The notes under the pieces are model-generated. The model was not told the origin of the DNA and ran no database searches. It saw only the letters and a program-made list of their open reading frames with translations. 64,000 nucleotides of DNA from Sulfurovum sp. (lineage in GTDB: Bacteria; Campylobacterota; Campylobacteria; Campylobacterales; Sulfurovaceae), in contig JALTVI010000018.1 of the NCBI GenBank assembly GCA_027049035.1, forward strand, positions 124,001 through 188,000, written 5' to 3'. Every line of letters starts with the position of its first letter. Position 1 is the stretch's first letter. Positions 24,632-33,781 of this stretch are shown one piece after another. Made by a program: the position numbers and the translations under genes.

Positions 24632-25809
24632 ACCTTCACCCTCACTTCCCCAGTCAACAACCTCTGCATCAACCCACGCTTCTGCTCTTTGAGTACTTCA
24701 AGCTCCTTTTTGAGTAGCTCTATCTCTTTGTCTGCTGTGGTAAGGACTTGGGCTATTTTTTGCTGTTCTACAGGAGAAGGAATTTTTTCTTTTATTTTTA
24801 AAAAATCTGATTCATGAATTTTCCACTGTCCATATATAACACCTTGTCTATATCTTATCATTTTATGTAATAGTCTTTTACTAACTAAAAAACTACCCAT
24901 AAATTGATAGTTGTGAGGTTCTTGTATCTGGAAAATACTATAAACTGGTGAAATACTTGCAGACCCATAAAGATTTAAACCTATAGATCCTGTTTCAAGA
25001 TTATTAGAACTGTAAATAAAATCCCCATATTCAGTTTGTTTGTATTTTTTATTATCACTATCATTAACTAAAAATTCACGATTATATCTTTCACCTTTGT
25101 GTGCCACACCCTTCTCTGCAACAAAAGCCATTAGAGGATATTCTCTACTTTTTGGAGCTTTAATATTCCTTTCAGTTAGAAAATCGCCCAACCTAACCTC
25201 TTCCCACTCCCCATCAAACCCAGCAAACCGAACCTCCCCACTCAAAAGCTTCTGCATCAACCCTTTTTTGAGCTGCTCTTTCTCGGCAATAAGTGCTTCC
25301 TGTTTGCTAATAGCTTCATCCCATGTGGTGAGGATTTGGGCTATTTTTTGTTGTTCTTTTAGGGGTGGTACATCAAAAGGGATTTCAGCCATATATTTCC
25401 AGTCAGCTCTAGGCATTTTTGAACCACTTGAGACATTTGCAATTTGATTAAACTTATTAGTTTGTATAAATTGAAACAGATAATCATTGGTAACACTTTT
25501 TCCATTTAAAACCCATATTTCAGTCGAACAAACCCCTTCAAAGTCCGCCTTCCAATATTTTTTAAGATATGGTCTTAGTTTTCCAAATAAGACTTGATCC
25601 TTTTTAAAAACATTTTTGATACTTTGTTGTTCATTTGAATTGGTATATCCCAATAATTTACCTGTTTCTTGAGAAATATGCTCAAGTTCAATACATTTTT
25701 TAATTTCGTTCGTCGTTTTGGGGTTGAATTTACATTTTGAAATCTCAAGGATATGTGAAAGCTCCATCTTTCGCCATTCCTTATTTCTCATTGCTATTTC
25801 CTCATTCAT
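24628..25809 (-). CDS. hsdS: Type I restriction specificity subunit S
   Basis: 393 residues with two target recognition domains, each followed by the conserved helical spacer: PPLKEQQKIAQILTTWDEAI (about 154-173) and SPVEQQKIAQVLTTADKEIE (about 350-369). Each domain recognises one half of a bipartite site. The start among three nearby ATGs is uncertain. A separate half-size specificity-like gene lies upstream of hsdM, so the complex may change specificity. The gene is followed immediately by the AlbA_2 gene. Confidence 0.92.
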   Translation of the reverse strand: MNEEIAMRNKEWRKMELSHILEISKCKFNPKTTNEIKKCIELEHISQETGKLLGYTNSNEQQSIKNVFKKDQVLFGKLRPYLKKYWKADFEGVCSTEIWVLNGKSVTNDYLFQFIQTNKFNQIANVSSGSKMPRADWKYMAEIPFDVPPLKEQQKIAQILTTWDEAISKQEALIAEKEQLKKGLMQKLLSGEVRFAGFDGEWEEVRLGDFLTERNIKAPKSREYPLMAFVAEKGVAHKGERYNREFLVNDSDNKKYKQTEYGDFIYSSNNLETGSIGLNLYGSASISPVYSIFQIQEPHNYQFMGSFLVSKRLLHKMIRYRQGVIYGQWKIHESDFLKIKEKIPSPVEQQKIAQVLTTADKEIELLKKELEVLKEQKRGLMQRLLTGEVRVKV

Positions 25810-25858
25810 ATTGTCACCCCGACTTTGATCTGCTTATGCCCCTCTCTAACCTTGCTCA

Positions 25859-26848
25859 TCAAATATTTCCCTCATAAAGCATATTCATCACCAGTCTGAT
25901 GATGATCTCTTTCTGTTCAGGTGCAGAGGTGGCTACCAACAGCGCCAACGATGCCAAGGCATTATCGTTTATCTTCGGTTCGCCGTTGGGTTGGTGGAGG
26001 ATACCGTTTTTGTGCAGGAAAAGCACAAACAGATACGCCCCTATACGTTTGTTGCCATCGTTAAACGGATGTCCTTTGATAATGTAGTAAAGAAGGTTCG
26101 CCGCTTTTTGTTCTACACTTGGCAGCAACTCTTCACCGCCGAAACTCTGATAGATGTTCAGCAGGTTGCCTTTGAACTCCCCTGCTTTCTCCTGCCCGAA
26201 AAGCTCCGTCGCTTCCCCTTTGGCGATGAGCACACGCTTGAGTTCTGCAATGGCTTCGAGTGCTTCATCATAGTCGAGAATAAAGCGCTGTTCTTTGGTC
26301 TGCGCCACCTCCTGCAAACTCTGCTCATCATACCCCTGAAGCAGCGCCCAGCTTCGGGCATAGTCACTGACTATCTCCACAAAGCCTTTGGCTTCTGTAA
26401 TACTCAATACGTTATTGTCCAAACCCTGCTTGATAAGCTGTAAAGTCTGTGTTAACTCTTCGAGCTTTTGGTGTTGTAGTCTCTCTTGGTTGAGAACATA
26501 CCCCTCTACGATATACTGTTTCAATATATCCGTCGCCCAGATACGAAACTGTGTCGCCCGCTTGCTGTTGACACGATATCCTACAGCTATAACTATATCC
26601 AGATTGAAAAACTCCTGTTCTCTTCTCACCTCTCGGCTGCCTTCTTTTTGAACTGTTTCCATTTTGGAAACAGTTGCCTCAGGTGAGAGCTCTCCACTAC
26701 TGTAAATATTTTTGATATGCTTGGAAATTGCCGGCACATTCACATCAAACAGTTCTGCTATCTGCTTTCTGTTGAGCCAAAGTGTTTCATACTCTACCCT
26801 CGCATCTATTGCGACACGTCCATCTTCGTAAAGAACTACATCACTCAT
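25859..26848 (-). CDS. RhuM-Fic fusion protein
   Basis: 329 residues. The N-terminal RhuM-type domain (LWLNRKQIAELFDVNVPAISKHI, about 24-46) carries a helix-turn-helix. The C-terminal Fic domain shows HPFNDGNKRIG (about 266-276), the HxFxxGNxR active-site motif of AMP-transferases. Its start overlaps the hsdM stop (ATGA). This fusion is common in type I operons and is thought to modify a host or operon protein; the target is unknown here. No separate Fic inhibitor was seen. Confidence 0.87.
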   Translation of the reverse strand: MSDVVLYEDGRVAIDARVEYETLWLNRKQIAELFDVNVPAISKHIKNIYSSGELSPEATVSKMETVQKEGSREVRREQEFFNLDIVIAVGYRVNSKRATQFRIWATDILKQYIVEGYVLNQERLQHQKLEELTQTLQLIKQGLDNNVLSITEAKGFVEIVSDYARSWALLQGYDEQSLQEVAQTKEQRFILDYDEALEAIAELKRVLIAKGEATELFGQEKAGEFKGNLLNIYQSFGGEELLPSVEQKAANLLYYIIKGHPFNDGNKRIGAYLFVLFLHKNGILHQPNGEPKINDNALASLALLVATSAPEQKEIIIRLVMNMLYEGNI

Positions 26849-28332
26849 AACCCAAGCTCCTCCAGATACGCCTGCATCTGCTTTTTCACCTCCGAAAGCT
26901 CTGCCTCGATCCGGGCGATGTTGGCTTTGGTCTCTTCAATGTTTACCGGCTCTTCCTCCTCGAAGGTATCGACGTAACGGGGAATGTTAAGGTTGTAGTC
27001 ATTCTCTTCTATCTCTTCGAGGGTAGCGACATGGCTGTACTTGTCTACTTCTGTTCGGTTGCGGTAAGTCCCAAGGATTTTTTCAATATGCCTCTCATCG
27101 ATACTGTTTTGGTTTTTGTCTTTGTTGAACTCCCGACTGGCATCGATGAAGAGAACATCTTTGTTCTCTCTGTTCTTTTTGAAGATCAGTATCACCGCGG
27201 GAATACCCGTACCGAAAAAGAGGTTTGCCGGCAGGCCGATGACCGCGTCGAGCAGGTTGTCGGCAATAATACCTTTACGAATCTTCCCTTCGCTGGCACC
27301 CCTGAAGAGCACACCATGCGGCAACACAACCCCCATACGCCCCTGGGCATTGAGACTCGCCAGCATATGCTGTATGAATGCGTAATCACCTTTGGACTTG
27401 GGAGGCAGGCCGTAGACAAATCGGTTGTAGTGATCGTTCGCCAACTCTTCCGCTCCCCATTTGTCAAGGGAGAACGGCGGATTGGCCACGACGACATCGA
27501 ACTTCAGCAAATGGTCGTTCTCGATGTGCAGAGGATTGCGCAGCGTATCGCCCCAGGCAATGTTGGCATCGTTGATCTCATGCAGAAACATGTTCATTTT
27601 ACAGAGTGCATGGGTCTGGCCGTTCCGCTCCTGTCCGTAAATGGCGAAGTTGGGATTTCCCACCTCCTTGCTTGCCTTGATAAGCAGGGAGCCGGAACCG
27701 CAGGTGGGGTCATAGATGCGGTCCCCCTCTTTGGCCTCGACCAGCTTGGCAAGCAGCGTAGAAACACTTGACGGAGTAAAGAACTCTCCACCCTTCTTTC
27801 CTGCATCACTTGCAAAATGGGATATGAGATACTCATAGGCATCGCCTATGACATCATTTCCTTTGAGCATGGAGGGACGAAGGTCAAGCTTCTCATTGGC
27901 AAAATCTTCCAGAAGATGCTTGAGGATACTGTTTCGCTCTTTGGTCTTTCCCAGTTTCGTATCGGAATTGAAATCCACATTGCGGAAAATCCCTTCGAGC
28001 TTCTCTTTGTTGTCCTCTTCAATGCGCTCCAACGCCTTGTTGATCACCTCTCCTATATTGGGTGCCTCTTTGTGCTTAAGCAGGTAGTCAAAGGTACAGC
28101 TCTCATCCAGCACGAACTTTTCACGCTTCAGACTTTTGGCAATCCGCTCTTCATTACCCTGGTATTTCCTATGCAGCTCTTCCAGCTTCTCTTTGTAAAA
28201 GTCGGAGAGGTATTTGACAAAAAGCATCGTCAGAACATAATCTTTGTACTCGCTGCTGTCCATTGTGCCTCGGAATGTATCACACGCCTTCCATACGATG
28301 TTGTTTATGGTTTCCTGGGTGGTTTTCTGCAT
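26845..28332 (-). CDS. hsdM: Type I restriction methyltransferase subunit M
   Basis: 495 residues. An N-terminal HsdM_N helical domain (about 5-140) is followed by a Rossmann N6-adenine methyltransferase with YDPTCGSGSLL (AdoMet motif) and VVANPPFSLDKW (the NPPF catalytic motif). It methylates the recognition site with two M per S and partners hsdR. The ATG directly follows the stop of the upstream half-specificity gene, and its own stop overlaps the RhuM-Fic start. Confidence 0.95.
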   Translation of the reverse strand: MQKTTQETINNIVWKACDTFRGTMDSSEYKDYVLTMLFVKYLSDFYKEKLEELHRKYQGNEERIAKSLKREKFVLDESCTFDYLLKHKEAPNIGEVINKALERIEEDNKEKLEGIFRNVDFNSDTKLGKTKERNSILKHLLEDFANEKLDLRPSMLKGNDVIGDAYEYLISHFASDAGKKGGEFFTPSSVSTLLAKLVEAKEGDRIYDPTCGSGSLLIKASKEVGNPNFAIYGQERNGQTHALCKMNMFLHEINDANIAWGDTLRNPLHIENDHLLKFDVVVANPPFSLDKWGAEELANDHYNRFVYGLPPKSKGDYAFIQHMLASLNAQGRMGVVLPHGVLFRGASEGKIRKGIIADNLLDAVIGLPANLFFGTGIPAVILIFKKNRENKDVLFIDASREFNKDKNQNSIDERHIEKILGTYRNRTEVDKYSHVATLEEIEENDYNLNIPRYVDTFEEEEPVNIEETKANIARIEAELSEVKKQMQAYLEELGL

Positions 28333-28923
28333 CTATTTGTCCTTCATACTGTTGGTTACTATTTTATCTAAAACGGCTTGGGAAAACTGTTCTTTCTGCT
28401 GCGTGAGTTTTTCTGTCAGTTCAATCTCTTTTGCAGCAAGCCTCATCAGTTCTGCCGTTTTGTTCTGAACTTCAAGAGAGGGCAGAACGACATCGATATT
28501 CTCCAGATCTTTTGTCTTGATCATAGGGATGGTCGTTCCCTTGATCTCCCGCTCCAACATTTTTCTTACCGGAGTAGAGTTCAGATAGTGCGCCAGATAA
28601 GCACTGTTCACACTACTCTCTTTAACTCTGACAATACACATGAGAGAGGGAATGACCAGACCGGCACTCTTTTCATCAATATACACTGCCACATTTGGCT
28701 TGCGAAGCCTTACCACAACATCCCCTGGCCTGGAGATATACTTGTCGTCTATGCTTTCAGTAGAGAGGAACTCGTCAAAGTACTGTCTTTGTAGAGTAGT
28801 TGTGTTTGAAAATGATTTGAGTGTGATCTGCTGATAACGCTTCTTTCGCTCATCATAAGGAGATGCTTTTTTACGTGAAAGTACAAGGCCGGTTCTGATG
28901 GTGGCGATCTCTTTTAACTTCAA
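28333..28923 (-). CDS. Half-size type I specificity (single TRD) protein
   Basis: 196 residues: one target-recognition domain (about 1-145), then one conserved spacer helix (PSLEVQNKTAELMRLAAKEIE). Full HsdS has two such units; this is one. It could pair as a dimer, as shown for some half-S proteins, or be an alternative specificity module. It is first in the minus-strand operon, directly abutting hsdM (stop then ATG). The sequence is distinct from both halves of the hsdS at 24628-25809. Confidence 0.8.
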   Translation of the reverse strand: MKLKEIATIRTGLVLSRKKASPYDERKKRYQQITLKSFSNTTTLQRQYFDEFLSTESIDDKYISRPGDVVVRLRKPNVAVYIDEKSAGLVIPSLMCIVRVKESSVNSAYLAHYLNSTPVRKMLEREIKGTTIPMIKTKDLENIDVVLPSLEVQNKTAELMRLAAKEIELTEKLTQQKEQFSQAVLDKIVTNSMKDK

Positions 28924-29000
28924 AAGCCACTCCTTTTAATTGATTATTATTGGAATAATACAATATTATATTTGTTTGTCAAGTGTATTATTATCAGAAT
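28924..29000. promoter_or_regulatory. Putative operator upstream of the restriction operon
   Basis: Two related stretches face each other: GATTATTATTGGAATAATAC (about 28940-28959) and GTATTATTATCAGAATAAAC (about 28983-29004). They look like inverted copies of TTATTNNNATAATAC and sit just upstream of the first gene of the operon, a typical place for a repressor site. Inference. Confidence 0.45.
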
Positions 29001-29800
29001 AAACATCTTTTATATGTGCCGTGTTACCCCATTGCACAGTGATTTAGTCCAGTTTAGTCACACTTATTCACACTATGTCAATGAAAAAAAATTGCTTGTT
29101 TTGGTGCTTTTTTTATGGATAATATAGTAGTAATGATTTTTCGTGTGATTTTCAATAAACGGAAGAAGTAGCAAGTTAAAGGTGCCCTGAATTGAGACCT
29201 CAATCACCTTTAACTTACATTGTAAGAAGTATAGCAAAACTATATTTTTAAATCAATGCCATTGACAGATATATGCTCTACTTCAAATACTCCATAAAAA
29301 TCTCATAACACCCTCCGGGGGTTCGGCCTTATCCCGATCTAAGTCATTTGATATGATTGGGGCTGGCATTATGGGCGGGAAACCGTTCTAGAGTTGATAG
29401 CACATATGCCGTGTTTTCAGTCATGTATGGCAGGGATATATTTTTGGGATCTATGACAGACTGAGACGTTCCATCAAAAAGCTGACTCAAGACCTTCCAA
29501 GCTGCGAAAGCAATCTCTAATCAAATCGGAACACCTGAATTAAGAGACCTCATAAGGATAGGAAGTGCATATTAGCTATCGATAGATATGCATCTGATGA
29601 TAAACGCCGTGCGACGGATTTATACTTCAGTGTTTGGGGCCCGATAGTATCTTTTGGAATATTGGGCTCAAGTGCTCTTTCAAATTGCACTTAATGCTCA
29701 AGATTATATATCGGGTTGGAAATAGGTTGGAATTTTTTTATAAAAAGAAAACAGAAAGTTTTTTAGATTACGCTGTACTGGGGCTTAGCTTGGATTGTTT
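29001..29800. other. Right end of the island, no convincing gene
   Basis: It holds a 12-bp perfect inverted repeat (29173-29184 / 29205-29216) with a nested ATTGAG/CTCAAT, and a related CCTGAATT...AGACCTCA motif at 29187 and 29533. An open frame without a start codon runs about 29542-29694 on the plus strand and may be a gene remnant. GGTTGGAAATAGGTTGGAA stands at 29715-29733, about 80 bp left of the right core. Nothing here was recognised as a family. Confidence 0.4.
29173..29216. repeat. 12-bp perfect inverted repeat with nested hairpin
   Basis: AAGTTAAAGGTG and CACCTTTAACTT with a 20-bp loop containing ATTGAG-AC-CTCAAT. No T-tract follows. It could be a transposon end, a protein site, or an RNA hairpin. 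Confidence 0.7.
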
Positions 29801-29827
29801 AAAATGGATGGCCGGGAGAGGGGGATT
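29801..29827. repeat. Right attachment core (attR) of the island
   Basis: 27 bp identical to 9014-9040, covering the 3' end of the tRNA-Ser(UGA) gene and its downstream side. Confidence 0.88.
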
Positions 29828-29896
29828 CGAACCCCCGGAGGTGTTACCCTCACCGGTTTTCAAGACCGGCACATTCGACCACTCTGACATCTCCCG
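29809..29896 (-). tRNA. tRNA-Ser (anticodon UGA)
   Basis: 88 nt with encoded CCA. The acceptor stem is CGGGAGA/TCTCCCG with discriminator G; the anticodon stem is CCGGT/ACCGG with loop CTTGAAA, giving UGA. A long variable arm is present. Target site of the genomic island. Last of a four-tRNA group on the minus strand. Confidence 0.95.
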
Positions 29897-29954
29897 ACAG
29901 TAAAAAGAGGTATGCAATTCTATCTTAAAAAGATAAGGGTTGCATAAAGTTATA

Positions 29955-30030
29955 TGGAGGAACCAGCCGGACTCGAACCGGCGAATAGCAGCTTTGCAGG
30001 CTGCGGCCTTACCAACTTGGCGATGGTTCC
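29955..30030 (-). tRNA. tRNA-Cys (anticodon GCA)
   Basis: 76 nt with encoded CCA. Acceptor stem GGAACCA/TGGTTCC with discriminator U, as required for Cys; anticodon stem GCAGC/GCTGC with loop CTGCAAA. Confidence 0.95.
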
Positions 30031-30044
30031 GTTAAAGAGGTGGG

Positions 30045-30131
30045 TGGTACCCGGAGCCGGACTTGAACCGGCACGGTCACAATGACCGGGGGATTTTAAG
30101 TCCCCTGTGTCTACCATTCCACCACCCGGGC
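30045..30131 (-). tRNA. tRNA-Leu (anticodon UAA)
   Basis: 87 nt with CCA. Acceptor stem GCCCGGG/TCCGGGT, discriminator A, anticodon stem GGGGA/TCCCC with loop CTTAAAA, long variable arm. Confidence 0.95.
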
Positions 30132-30225
30132 TTCAAGGTACCCTATAACTGTTTTGTTTAAAGAACGTCAAACTTATGGTTAGAAAGTCTGATGATTGTT
30201 TTTTTAGGCAAGTTGTTTGCATTTA

Positions 30226-30300
30226 TGGAGCGGGCGAAGGGATTCGAACCCTCGGCCCTCACCTTGGCAAGGTGATGCTCTACCCCTGAGCTACGCCCGC
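30226..30300 (-). tRNA. tRNA-Gly (anticodon GCC)
   Basis: 75 nt with CCA. Acceptor stem GCGGGCG/CGCCCGC, anticodon stem CACCT/AGGTG with loop TGCCA inside TTGCCAA. First in the minus-strand Gly-Leu-Cys-Ser order. Confidence 0.95.
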
Positions 30301-30421
30301 ATATCCATACCGCTTTCAAGTGGTATACCTGAAATTGGAGTGCGATTATAACCAATTTTTTTTTAAATGTAAATAGTAAATGTGCTATAATCGACAAAAT
30401 TTTTAAAAAAGGCGCAAAACT

Positions 30422-32110
30422 ATGAGAAGTGACGAGATAAAAAAGGGGCATAACCGTGCTCCACACCGAAGTCTGCTGCGGGCAACCGGACTGAGAGACG
30501 AAGATTTCGACAAACCCTTTATCGGGGTGGCCAACTCATTTATAGAGCTGATCCCCGGGCACTATTTCCTGAACAAGGTAGGAGAGATCATCAAAGAGGA
30601 GATCCGTGCCAACGGCTGTGTTCCTTTTGAGTTCAACACCATTGGTGTCGATGATGGTATCGCGATGGGGCATGACGGAATGCTCTACTCCCTGCCAAGC
30701 CGTGAAATCATCGCCAACTCCATAGAGACGGTAATGAACGCGCACAAGCTTGACGCGATGATTGCTGTACCGAACTGCGACAAGATCGTTCCGGGGATGA
30801 TTATGGGAGCGCTGCGTGTCGATGTGCCCACGGTATTTGTCTCCGGCGGTCCTATGGCCGCAGGACACAAGGCTGACGGTACGCCGATCGACCTTGCTAC
30901 GGCATTTGAGGCGGTAGGACAGTTTGAAGCGGGCGAGATCGATGAAGCGGAACTGACCGATATCGAGTGTAATGCCTGCCCGAGTGGCGGAAGCTGTTCG
31001 GGAATGTTTACGGCCAACTCTATGAACACGCTTATGGAGGCGATGGGTATCGCGCTGCCGGGCAACGGTACCATTCTTGCGCTTACGCCTGAGCGTGAAG
31101 AGCTCTACCGCAAAGCGGCACGCCGTATCTGCGAGATTGCCAAGATGGAAGCGGCAGAGCGTGAGAAGTTCAGACTGCGCAACATTCTGAACGAAAATGC
31201 CGTACGCAACGCCTTTGCCGTCGATATGGCGATGGGCGGAAGCTCCAACACTGTTCTGCATATGCTGGCCATTGCCAATGAAGCGGGGGTAGATTTCAAC
31301 CTGCAGGACATCAATGCTATCAGCAAGCGCGTCTCGCACATTGCAAAGATCTCTCCGTCGTTGACAACGGTGCATATGGAAGATATCAACAAAGCCGGCG
31401 GGGTGAGTGCCGTGATGCACGAGATGAAAAAGCGTGGTGATGACATTCTCATTGACAACCCGACTGTAACAGGGGAGTCTCTTTATGAGCGAATCAAAGA
31501 TGCAAAGATCCTCGATACGGAGATCATCCATACCATCGACAACCCCTACTCCGAAGTGGGCGGGCTTGCCATCCTCTACGGTAACCTTGCAGAGCAGGGC
31601 GCAGTCATCAAAACCGCAGGGATTACCGGTGAGCGTGTTTTTACCGGAACGGCTGTCTGTTTCAACTCGCAGGATGAAGCCATCGAGGGGATCATCAGCG
31701 GCAAGGTGAAAGCCGGCAACGTCGTTGTCATCCGCTATGAAGGGCCGCGTGGGGGACCTGGAATGCAGGAGATGCTTTCACCGACCTCTCTCATCATGGG
31801 TATGGGGCTTGGCGATAAGGTCGCACTCATTACCGACGGACGCTTCTCCGGCGCTACCAGAGGGGCCAGCATTGGGCATGTCAGCCCTGAAGCGGCTGAA
31901 GGCGGGATGATCGGACTTCTCGAAGATGGTGACGAAATACATATCGATGTGGACAACTACATTTTGGAGGTGCATCTGAGCGACGAAGAGATCGCCAAAC
32001 GCCGTGAAAATTTCAAGCCGGTTGTCAAACAGCTCAAGAGCCGCTGGCTCAAGCAGTACCGCGCACTGGTCACCAACGCCAGCAGCGGTGCGGTGCTCGA
32101 AGCAGAGTAG
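30422..32110 (+). CDS. ilvD: Dihydroxy-acid dehydratase
   Basis: Fe-S dehydratase for the third common step of valine, isoleucine and pantothenate precursor synthesis: 2,3-dihydroxy acid to 2-keto acid. 562 residues, usual length. CDKIVPGM (cluster cysteine) and [20 protein letters not shown] (second cluster region) are visible, with the late [20 protein letters not shown] active-site block. AAGGCG precedes the ATG. It stands alone, divergent from the tRNA group. Confidence 0.97.
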   Translation: MRSDEIKKGHNRAPHRSLLRATGLRDEDFDKPFIGVANSFIELIPGHYFLNKVGEIIKEEIRANGCVPFEFNTIGVDDGIAMGHDGMLYSLPSREIIANSIETVMNAHKLDAMIAVPNCDKIVPGMIMGALRVDVPTVFVSGGPMAAGHKADGTPIDLATAFEAVGQFEAGEIDEAELTDIECNACPSGGSCSGMFTANSMNTLMEAMGIALPGNGTILALTPEREELYRKAARRICEIAKMEAAEREKFRLRNILNENAVRNAFAVDMAMGGSSNTVLHMLAIANEAGVDFNLQDINAISKRVSHIAKISPSLTTVHMEDINKAGGVSAVMHEMKKRGDDILIDNPTVTGESLYERIKDAKILDTEIIHTIDNPYSEVGGLAILYGNLAEQGAVIKTAGITGERVFTGTAVCFNSQDEAIEGIISGKVKAGNVVVIRYEGPRGGPGMQEMLSPTSLIMGMGLGDKVALITDGRFSGATRGASIGHVSPEAAEGGMIGLLEDGDEIHIDVDNYILEVHLSDEEIAKRRENFKPVVKQLKSRWLKQYRALVTNASSGAVLEAE

Positions 32111-32420
32111 CACATTACTCTTATCTTTTAAGGATGCGTGAATTTAAGAAGTGTATACCGTTAGGTGAATTTACGCCAGGGGCCGGAAATAAATTTCCGG
32201 TTCCGATATGCTTTCGATCGATATGCTACTTATCAATAACTCCAACCCGCATCGCAGTAAGATTCTAGATCAAGTTTACTGTTACGTGTTTTATTGCTAT
32301 TCCGTGACTACACGAATATTCATACAGACAAAGTATAAGTTACAGTTTTTTGGGCAAGAGGAAAGAAAAGTAGCGTAAATGTGCAGAAGAGAATCTCCCG
32401 CTTTGCATGGGCAGTATCGC
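32111..32420. other. Intergenic, between converging ilvD and LysM peptidase genes
   Basis: A perfect palindrome CCGGAAAT-AA-ATTTCCGG (32183-32200) may act as a bidirectional terminator, though no T-tract follows. The reverse complement of this region shares GGAACCGGAAATTTA with 36187-36201, so it is a dispersed sequence. No gene is seen. Confidence 0.45.
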
Positions 32421-33395
32421 TTAGAGCGATGCAACCCTGCGTGCGCCTTTGAAGCGCTGTGAGTAGAACGGTTTTTTGAGGCTGGTGATGACCACCTTCT
32501 TCTTTGCCGAACTTGCATGGATAAACTTGCCGTTGCCGATGTAGATACCGACATGGTTGACGTAGCCTCTGCGCTGCTTGGAGGTATCGAAGAAGATGAG
32601 GTCGCCAGGCTTGAGTTCACTGCGTTTGACCGGCTTGCCGACTTTGGACTGCTCGATGGCGCGTCGTGGGATCTTAATGCCGTTTACCTTGCAGACGTAA
32701 CTGGTCAAGCCTGAGCAGTCAAAGGTATTTTTCTGCCCTGTCGCTCCCCATACATAGCGTCTTCCGAGCTTCTTTTTCGCAATTTCGATCATTCTCTGTG
32801 ATTTTTTGGAGAGTTTTCCGTTGAAGCGGTCGCTGCCAAAAACCAGATCACTGAGTGTGAATTTTTTTGATTTTTTGACATGGACTTTTGCAATTTTGGT
32901 ACCCTTGGCACGCTTGAGTGCACGAGCCAGTCTCTTATCCGATTTTTTCGTTACCCTTTTTGCAACTTTTGTTTTCTTCGCTGCATGGTGTACGCTGCCT
33001 CCCGGAATAGAGAGCGTATGGCCGGGTTTCAGTGTTGCATCTTTTTTCAAGTGGTTTGCTTTGGTGAGTGCTGCAAGTGAAATGTGGTGTTTTTTTGCGA
33101 TGCCGGAGAGGGTATCGCCTCTCTTAATGGTATAGTGTGCCGCTTTCTTTGTTGTGTGTTTTGCTGTTTTGGTACTTTTGGAAGCAGGTACCTTGAGTGC
33201 TTTGCCGGCTTTGAGTACACTGTTCTTTGTGATACCGTTGAGTTTGCAAAGTGTGTCAACGGTTGTATGGTTCTTTTTTGCGATCGTGTAGAGTGATTCA
33301 CCACTCTTTATGGTGTGTTTGACTGTTTTGGTCGCTGCATGTGCGGTGACAGTAGCGATAGAGATGGGAAGCAGTAGTTTATAGATACGTTTCAA
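32421..33395 (-). CDS. Secreted LysM/NlpC-P60 peptidoglycan endopeptidase
   Basis: Periplasmic cell-wall hydrolase cutting peptide stems of peptidoglycan. Signal peptide (about 1-20, ending TAHA); two LysM domains (SGESLYTIAKKNHTTVDTLCKL and the RGDTLSGIAKKHHISLAALTKA repeat), a Lys-rich linker, and a C-terminal NlpC/P60 domain with catalytic Cys in TFDCSGLTSYV, His in VNHVGIYIG and a third polar residue near the end. I place the start at TTG 33395 because AGGAGG lies 6 nt upstream of it; an ATG at 33416 would put the RBS inside the gene. Confidence 0.9.
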   Translation of the reverse strand: MKRIYKLLLPISIATVTAHAATKTVKHTIKSGESLYTIAKKNHTTVDTLCKLNGITKNSVLKAGKALKVPASKSTKTAKHTTKKAAHYTIKRGDTLSGIAKKHHISLAALTKANHLKKDATLKPGHTLSIPGGSVHHAAKKTKVAKRVTKKSDKRLARALKRAKGTKIAKVHVKKSKKFTLSDLVFGSDRFNGKLSKKSQRMIEIAKKKLGRRYVWGATGQKNTFDCSGLTSYVCKVNGIKIPRRAIEQSKVGKPVKRSELKPGDLIFFDTSKQRRGYVNHVGIYIGNGKFIHASSAKKKVVITSLKKPFYSQRFKGARRVASL

Positions 33396-33781
33396 TTCAA
33401 TCCTCCTCAAGATCAAAAGTGGATACGTATTCTTTAGCAGAATATTCTCATACTAAAAAATATGTAACCGACTGTTGTAGCAATTGTAGCTGTATTCGAT
33501 TAATAAAAAATAAACGAACAGTTAAATATAACTTAAAGATATATTTCTATCATTCGCTTCTTTTGGAGATGAAAAAGTAGTATTGCATAGTAAATCAATA
33601 TTGGCAACCTGGCGATCTGCGTGAGACCCATGGCTTTCCGTCCCCTTCTCGCGAAAGGTTTGGCTTTTTCAATATCTCCGTGCAGTAATAATAGCGTTGC
33701 CACGATTAAAGAAAAATAAAATTCATGACAATATGACATTTTTTTTATGAGGCGGAGATAGATCTTCCTATACTTACGGGT
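33396..33781. other. Intergenic between LysM peptidase and radC
   Basis: AT-rich region that should carry both divergent promoters. A minus-strand frame (33533-33739 from an internal ATG) gives about 68 hydrophobic/basic residues without an RBS; I do not count it as a gene. Confidence 0.45.

Larger units (their letters stand above)
9014..29827. mobile_element. Genomic island integrated at tRNA-Ser(UGA)
   Basis: A 27-bp perfect direct repeat (starts AAAATGGATGGCCGGG, ends GGGGGATT) is found at 9014-9040 and 29801-29827. The right copy covers the 3' end of the intact tRNA-Ser(UGA) gene, the classic target of tyrosine integrases. An integrase gene (9334-10446) lies just inside the left copy. 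The roughly 20.8-kb interior is clearly more AT-rich than the flanks and holds recombinases, small unknowns and a defence operon. No conjugation machinery is recognised, so transfer would need a helper. Confidence 0.88.

Noticed and set aside
24628-28923. Invertible specificity genes (phase-variable shufflon)
   Set aside because: No inverted repeats shared by the half gene and the full hsdS were found by eye, and the half gene's sequence differs from both halves.
29634-29903. 89-codon plus-strand frame across the tRNA-Ser gene
   Set aside because: It reads antisense through the tRNA and the att core; its C-terminal residues are simply translated tRNA.
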